The position numbers were made by a program, and so were the translations under genes. DNA of 64,000 nucleotides from Vibrio mediterranei (GTDB lineage: Bacteria > Pseudomonadota > Gammaproteobacteria > Enterobacterales > Vibrionaceae): assembly GCF_900088415.1 (NCBI RefSeq), contig NZ_FLLQ01000006.1, forward strand, positions 62,001 through 126,000, read 5' to 3'. This document shows, in pieces, positions 60,227 through 64,000 of this stretch. The notes beneath the pieces were generated by a model, which saw only the letters and a list, made by a program, of their open reading frames with translations, was not told where the DNA came from and did no database searches. The first letter of the stretch is position 1. The number at the start of each line of letters is the position of its first letter.

Positions 60227-60796
60227 ATGAGTAATGGTATTCGCCATCTAACTATTGAGCCACTCACTAAAGCCGCATTTGAGCAGTTTGGTGATGTGAT
60301 TGAAGTTGAAAATAGTGACTATTTTATGATCAATAATGGTTCGACTCGTCGCTACCATAAGTTAGCTGAAGCCGATGTTGAAGAGCTGGGGGGGCGTGCG
60401 ATCATGAGTATCTTCCAAGCGACCCCGCTTCAGTATCCGCTCACTATTTCAATGTTAGAGCGACACCCTCTGGGTTCACAGGCGTTTATACCATTGCTTG
60501 GTCAACCGTATCTTATCGTTGTCGCACCAAAAGGCGACAATCCTTCTTTGACTGACTGCCGAGCTTTCTATAGTAACGGTCGTCAAGGGGTCAACTATTA
60601 CAAAGGCATTTGGCACCATCCTGTTCTGGCTCTGACCGACCAAGATAAATTTTTGATCGTCGATAGAGCTGGGGAAGGGCATAACTGTGATGAAGTGTTC
60701 TTTGAAGAGAACCTTGTACAGTTGGACTTGAAGGGTTTACCGCAAGACATCGATAAGACGAAACAAGATAAGGACAAGCAGCAAGCGACTGTCTAA
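60227..60796 (+). CDS. allA: Ureidoglycolate lyase
   Basis: Splits ureidoglycolate into glyoxylate and urea, the last step before the Gcl/AceB branch. 189 residues; the cupin-like core shows LTIEPLTKAAFEQFGDVIE, FQATPLQYPLTISMLERHPLGSQAFIPL and GVNYYKGIWHHPVLAL, all AllA motifs. The C-terminal tail is Lys/Asp-rich. AGAGGGAA precedes the ATG. It lies between alc and puuD. Confidence 0.92.
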   Translation: MSNGIRHLTIEPLTKAAFEQFGDVIEVENSDYFMINNGSTRRYHKLAEADVEELGGRAIMSIFQATPLQYPLTISMLERHPLGSQAFIPLLGQPYLIVVAPKGDNPSLTDCRAFYSNGRQGVNYYKGIWHHPVLALTDQDKFLIVDRAGEGHNCDEVFFEENLVQLDLKGLPQDIDKTKQDKDKQQATV

Positions 60797-60817
60797 GCTG
60801 CTTTTGAGGAGTGTGTT

Positions 60818-62080
60818 ATGGATCCGCACATGACAGAATGGCTCAACCTGATGATTCGTTGGGCCCATATGATTGTAGGTATCGCATGGATTGGAGCGTC
60901 TTTCTACTTCGTTTGGCTTGAGAATAATCTCAACCGTACTAACCCTAGAGACGGCCTATCTGGCGATTTATGGGCGATTCACGGCGGTGGTATTTACCAT
61001 CTTGAGAAATACAAACTGGCACCACCAAAAATGCCAGAAAACCTTCACTGGTTTAAGTGGGAAGCTTACTTTACTTGGATTACGGGTGTACTGCTATTGG
61101 GCGTAGTGTATTACCTCAATGCTGAAATCTATCTAGTAGCTCCAGGTTCGGGCATCGACTCAACAACAGCGATTATGATCGGTATTGCTGCGCTTATCTC
61201 TGGTTGGGTAATCTACAACCTACTGTGTAACTCGCCTTTGGGCAAAACGCCGGTACTGTTAGGTATCGTGTTGTTCCTAGGGTTGGTAGGTGCAGCCTAT
61301 GGTTTGTCGCAGGTGTTCAGTGGACGTGGTGCTTACATCCACGTAGGCGCTATCATTGGTACCATCATGGTTGGTAACGTGTTCTTCGTCATCATGCCTG
61401 CGCAACGTGCTTTAGTGAAAGCGATTGAAAACAATCAAGAGCCGGACCCTACATTGCCAGCAAAAGGCCTGTTACGTTCACGACACAATAACTATCTGAC
61501 TTTGCCAGTGTTGTTCATCATGATCAGCAACCATTTCCCAAGCACATATGGTTCTGAATACAACTGGGCAATTTTGGCTGCGCTATCAGTATTTAGTATC
61601 TTGGTCCGTCACTACTTTAATACACGTCATGGTAGCCAGAAGTTCGCATGGACAATACCTGCTGCTGCTTTGGGTATGGTAACGCTAGCCTTTGTTACAT
61701 CGCCTTATGCCAACAAACCAGCTGCCCCTGTCGCAAAAGCACCTGTGGTTGAAGCTGGTGATCATCATGCAGACATGCAAGCCTCAGCCGATATTGCGGC
61801 TCAAGCAGATGATGGCACAATTGCCTTTGCACAAATTAATGATGTCATTCAAGAGCGCTGTTCGGTATGTCACTCTGCAACGCCAACACATGCTGCATTC
61901 CAAACCGCTCCGGCTGGCGTGATTCTGGATACGCCTGAAGAGATCAAAGTGAATGTACCACGCATTGTCGCTCAAACCGTGACGACGAAGGTAATGCCGT
62001 TAGGTAATCTAACTCAGATGACAGATGAGGAACGTATGTTAATTGGAGAATGGGTAGAACAAGGTGCTCAGATTCAATAA
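60818..62080 (+). CDS. puuD: Membrane-bound urate oxidase PuuD with cytochrome c domain
   Basis: A 420-residue integral-membrane urate oxidase that makes 5-hydroxyisourate and passes electrons to cytochrome c. About eight membrane segments fill residues 1-290 (RWAHMIVGIAWIGASFYFVWLEN is the first). A linker rich in Ala and Asp follows, then a haem c domain with CSVCH at 348-352 and the probable axial Met393 (VMPLGN). No classical urate oxidase is present, so this is the entry enzyme to the ureide pathway. GAGGAG precedes the ATG. It is last in the operon. Confidence 0.92.
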   Translation: MDPHMTEWLNLMIRWAHMIVGIAWIGASFYFVWLENNLNRTNPRDGLSGDLWAIHGGGIYHLEKYKLAPPKMPENLHWFKWEAYFTWITGVLLLGVVYYLNAEIYLVAPGSGIDSTTAIMIGIAALISGWVIYNLLCNSPLGKTPVLLGIVLFLGLVGAAYGLSQVFSGRGAYIHVGAIIGTIMVGNVFFVIMPAQRALVKAIENNQEPDPTLPAKGLLRSRHNNYLTLPVLFIMISNHFPSTYGSEYNWAILAALSVFSILVRHYFNTRHGSQKFAWTIPAAALGMVTLAFVTSPYANKPAAPVAKAPVVEAGDHHADMQASADIAAQADDGTIAFAQINDVIQERCSVCHSATPTHAAFQTAPAGVILDTPEEIKVNVPRIVAQTVTTKVMPLGNLTQMTDEERMLIGEWVEQGAQIQ

Positions 62081-62107
62081 CTGATGAAGTCATCTTTAAT
62101 ACGTTTA

Positions 62108-62138
62108 AACTGACTAGCACGTGCTAGTCAGTTTTTTT
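62108..62138 (+). terminator. Strong intrinsic terminator of the puuE-puuD operon
   Basis: A perfect palindrome pairs AACTGACTAGCAC (62108-62120) with 62121-62133 and runs straight into a T-tract, 28 nt after the puuD stop. Confidence 0.92.
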
Positions 62139-62147
62139 ATGGTTTAG

Positions 62148-62468
62148 CTAAAAGCAGAACTCAGATGCTGAGGTACAGACACCATAATCTGTCGTAGTTT
62201 GTCGTGAAAGCTCTATGTCTTCGACGTGAAACTCACCTTCGACGATTTTAACTTTGATGTCAGATCGACTGTAAAACTCAAATGTGCAGCCAGTAATGAC
62301 TTCATGGTACATCCCCGAGACATCAAAAACGTCTTTTTTAACACTTACTCTTTTCAACTTATGAAGCTTATGGCCGTCGTTGAAATATTGAGTACTAAAC
62401 TGGTTAATCTTCATTGAGGTATGAATATGGAAAACCTCTTTAAAAGAATCAACGGTAAATATAATCAT
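62148..62468 (-). CDS. Hypothetical protein, 106 residues
   Basis: A small soluble, beta-rich protein that I do not recognise (MKINQFSTQYFNDGHKLHKL; YHEVITGCTFEFYSRSDIKVKIVEGEFHVEDIEL). ATG 62468 gives 106 residues. ATG 62414 gives 88 and may be the true start, as neither has a good ribosome site. It is isolated, converging with puuD. Confidence 0.55.
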   Translation of the reverse strand: MIIFTVDSFKEVFHIHTSMKINQFSTQYFNDGHKLHKLKRVSVKKDVFDVSGMYHEVITGCTFEFYSRSDIKVKIVEGEFHVEDIELSRQTTTDYGVCTSASEFCF

Positions 62469-62655
62469 AGTTTTTATTTTGGGTTTGAACGGAGCGGGAA
62501 GGTTATAGGAATAAGTTGGTTACCACAGTCGAGGTTTTGTCATGGTTTTGTCAAGAATTGCGATAATGGCTAGGTCTATTACTCTATTTTTATAGTTGCT
62601 GCCTATCCTGAATATTAATAATAGAAAAGGTTAACCTTTTTATTCCTACATGAGT

Positions 62656-63456
62656 CTATCTAGCAGATAACATTTCAATAACGGATAATACTTGTTCAGT
62701 TTTCGTTTCATTTAATGCATCAGGATGCGGTGCGGCAAAGCTTTCTAAATCATTATCAAAATACTTGCCATGTGCATGCGCGAATTCATCGGACAGCGAT
62801 GCTCGAACTAGAATATCAGCACCGAGAGCTAAGTCATTTCCTGCAATACCATATGCATCTTTCACCATTTTACTTCCCAAAAATGACTTCGGATTAACAG
62901 ACACAATCATTGGTCCTGTTTGCTCATAGTGTAATCCCAACGCGCGAGACCACATAGTAAGAGCGAGTTTACTTTGCGCGTATGCATCTGAATCACCGAG
63001 TGGCTTGTTTCCTCGCAATGCATCCAAGTTGACAGTGGCTTGTGCTGCCGAAGATAAGTTAACCACACGTCCGTTAGCAGCAAGCAATGGAATTAAAGCC
63101 TGTGTAAGACGATAAGGGGCAATAGTATTGACGACAAAACGAATGTCGAGATTATCTTCAGTCTTAGTTGCTGGAGCTGTAAATACGCCGGCATTATTAA
63201 TGAGGACATCGATTTGAGAGAATCGCTGAGAAACCTCATCAGCCATTTTGTTTATTTGGTTGAGATCAGATAAGTCAGCAATGATCGTTTCTACTTTCGC
63301 ATCTGAATTCAATTTCAGAAACTGATCAACGACGTCTGAAACTTTGGCTGGCGTTCGACCGTGAATGATAACTGTATGATTTAGTTTTATTAAATCCTTG
63401 GCAGTTGCTAACCCAATACCATCGGTTGCTCCAGTAATTAAGATCACTTTGCTCAT
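62656..63456 (-). CDS. Short-chain dehydrogenase/reductase
   Basis: A 266-residue SDR enzyme. The cofactor motif TGATDGIG is at residues 8-15 and NNAG near residue 89. The active-site YAQSK follows the conserved VNLSSAAQATVN serine. The length and the C-terminal SFLGSKMVKDAYG region place it near retinol-dehydrogenase-like SDRs. The substrate is unknown. AGGAGC before the ATG supports the start. It has no operon partner. Confidence 0.87.
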   Translation of the reverse strand: MSKVILITGATDGIGLATAKDLIKLNHTVIIHGRTPAKVSDVVDQFLKLNSDAKVETIIADLSDLNQINKMADEVSQRFSQIDVLINNAGVFTAPATKTEDNLDIRFVVNTIAPYRLTQALIPLLAANGRVVNLSSAAQATVNLDALRGNKPLGDSDAYAQSKLALTMWSRALGLHYEQTGPMIVSVNPKSFLGSKMVKDAYGIAGNDLALGADILVRASLSDEFAHAHGKYFDNDLESFAAPHPDALNETKTEQVLSVIEMLSAR

Positions 63457-63779
63457 TCTAAGCTCCTAGTTATTCAATAGATTTTTATCTGAATAACAAC
63501 AGATAAATTCTTGTCATGGACTGGCACATAACAACAAACTGCCCAATCGATTTGGTCACTGTAATGTTAGCCGGACTCTTCGACAAGTCACCTTGTTAAG
63601 GAAATACTTTATAGATTTTGTTGATAATAGATGGAAACAATAAAGAATTCTTAGTGCTTTGAAGCTATATCAGCCAATCACCTATCGTGGTTTTGTGAAA
63701 GATTAACGAGTTTATGTCCCTTTTCGTGTTTCGTATCTACCTTAGGACATTCGTCATCCAAAATTCCGATTAATGACGA
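63457..63779. other. Intergenic region with an 11-bp inverted repeat at its end
   Basis: ACATTCGTCAT (63747-63757) and ATGACGAATGT (63773-63783) form a perfect inverted repeat with a 15-nt centre, just before the next gene. It may be an operator for that gene. The rest is AT-rich and without recognisable features. Confidence 0.45.
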
Positions 63780-63821
63780 ATGTTCTCTGCTCGATATTCA
63801 GATCGTGCTTGTTTTAGGCAG

Positions 63822-64000
63822 ATGGCAGCGGATACATTCCAGTGGACAGCGAAAGCAACCGTTCATCAAATGATTGCAGCTTCAAACGATTCTAAACAGA
63901 AAATGTTTGAAACTGGCAAAGCTGACTATGTGGCCCCTTTGGGCTTAAATGACGAACAGTCAACAGAGGAGTTTGTTGGAGAAGCTTACTTTTCGGAAAT
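63822..64000 (+). CDS. Unrecognised gene, N-terminal fragment
   Basis: The frame stays open to the window edge: ATG 63822 gives MAADTFQWTAKATVHQMIAA and a further 39 residues that end TEEFVGEAYFSE. An earlier ATG at 63780 lies inside the inverted repeat and would add 14 residues without clear support. There is no strong ribosome site. No family can be named from 59 residues. Confidence 0.5.
   Translation, partial: MAADTFQWTAKATVHQMIAASNDSKQKMFETGKADYVAPLGLNDEQSTEEFVGEAYFSE

Overview
The window is bacterial chromosomal DNA with dense gene packing. Protein families and gene order point to a marine gammaproteobacterium of the Vibrionaceae, most likely a Vibrio: a cobTSUC cobalamin block next to btuCD, an AstE-type protein, an RpoS-like extra sigma factor, NCS2 purine permeases and many LysR/AraC regulators. 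This assignment is inference, since no rRNA or housekeeping marker is present. I saw no tRNA, rRNA, CRISPR array, insertion sequence or prophage.

Layout. 0-3.7 kb: the tail of a binding protein, two permeases and an ATPase of an ABC importer, followed by a GpdQ-like phosphodiesterase. 3.9-7.8 kb: class II amidotransferase, short-chain dehydrogenase, AraC/GyrI regulator and a divergent PLP aminotransferase. 7.9-14.6 kb: a tight six-gene minus-strand operon coding for an AaeB/FUSC-type efflux system (FUSC pump, outer-membrane lipoprotein, DUF1656 protein, HlyD adaptor) with a potassium-channel-like protein and an AI-2E family permease. 14.8-19.2 kb: Cys-rich metal/metalloid permease with a palindromic operator, TcyP cystine carrier, NAD-binding protein and RpoS-like sigma factor. 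20-28.6 kb: cobalamin nucleotide-loop assembly (cobT, cobS, cobU, cobC), M3 oligopeptidase, AstE-like zinc hydrolase and BtuC/BtuD. 28.7-34.8 kb: SulP carrier, NTP-pyrophosphohydrolase-like protein, DUF1415 and a LysR/SnoaL pair. 34.9-41.3 kb: an accessory-looking stretch with a cluster of very small genes, an MFS carrier carrying a 21-bp tandem duplication, a secreted serine protease and a large unrecognised protein with hydrophobic segments.

41.4-62.1 kb is mostly purine and glyoxylate catabolism. Guanine/hypoxanthine and xanthine/urate permeases and an 8-oxoguanine deaminase-like enzyme feed urate. PuuD, UraH, UraD, PuuE, Alc and AllA then take urate to glyoxylate and urea. Gcl, Hyi and GlxR (to glycerate) and malate synthase AceB (to malate) consume the glyoxylate. 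Xanthine dehydrogenase, urease and glycerate kinase are not in the window. A palindrome with the core TGTATACA lies upstream of aceB, gcl, uraH and puuE, so these four units look like one regulon whose regulator is probably encoded elsewhere. A different 18-bp MarR-type palindrome occurs twice at the eamA/marR divergon and once between aceB and gcl.

The last kilobases hold a small unknown gene, a short-chain dehydrogenase and the start of an unrecognised gene cut by the window edge.
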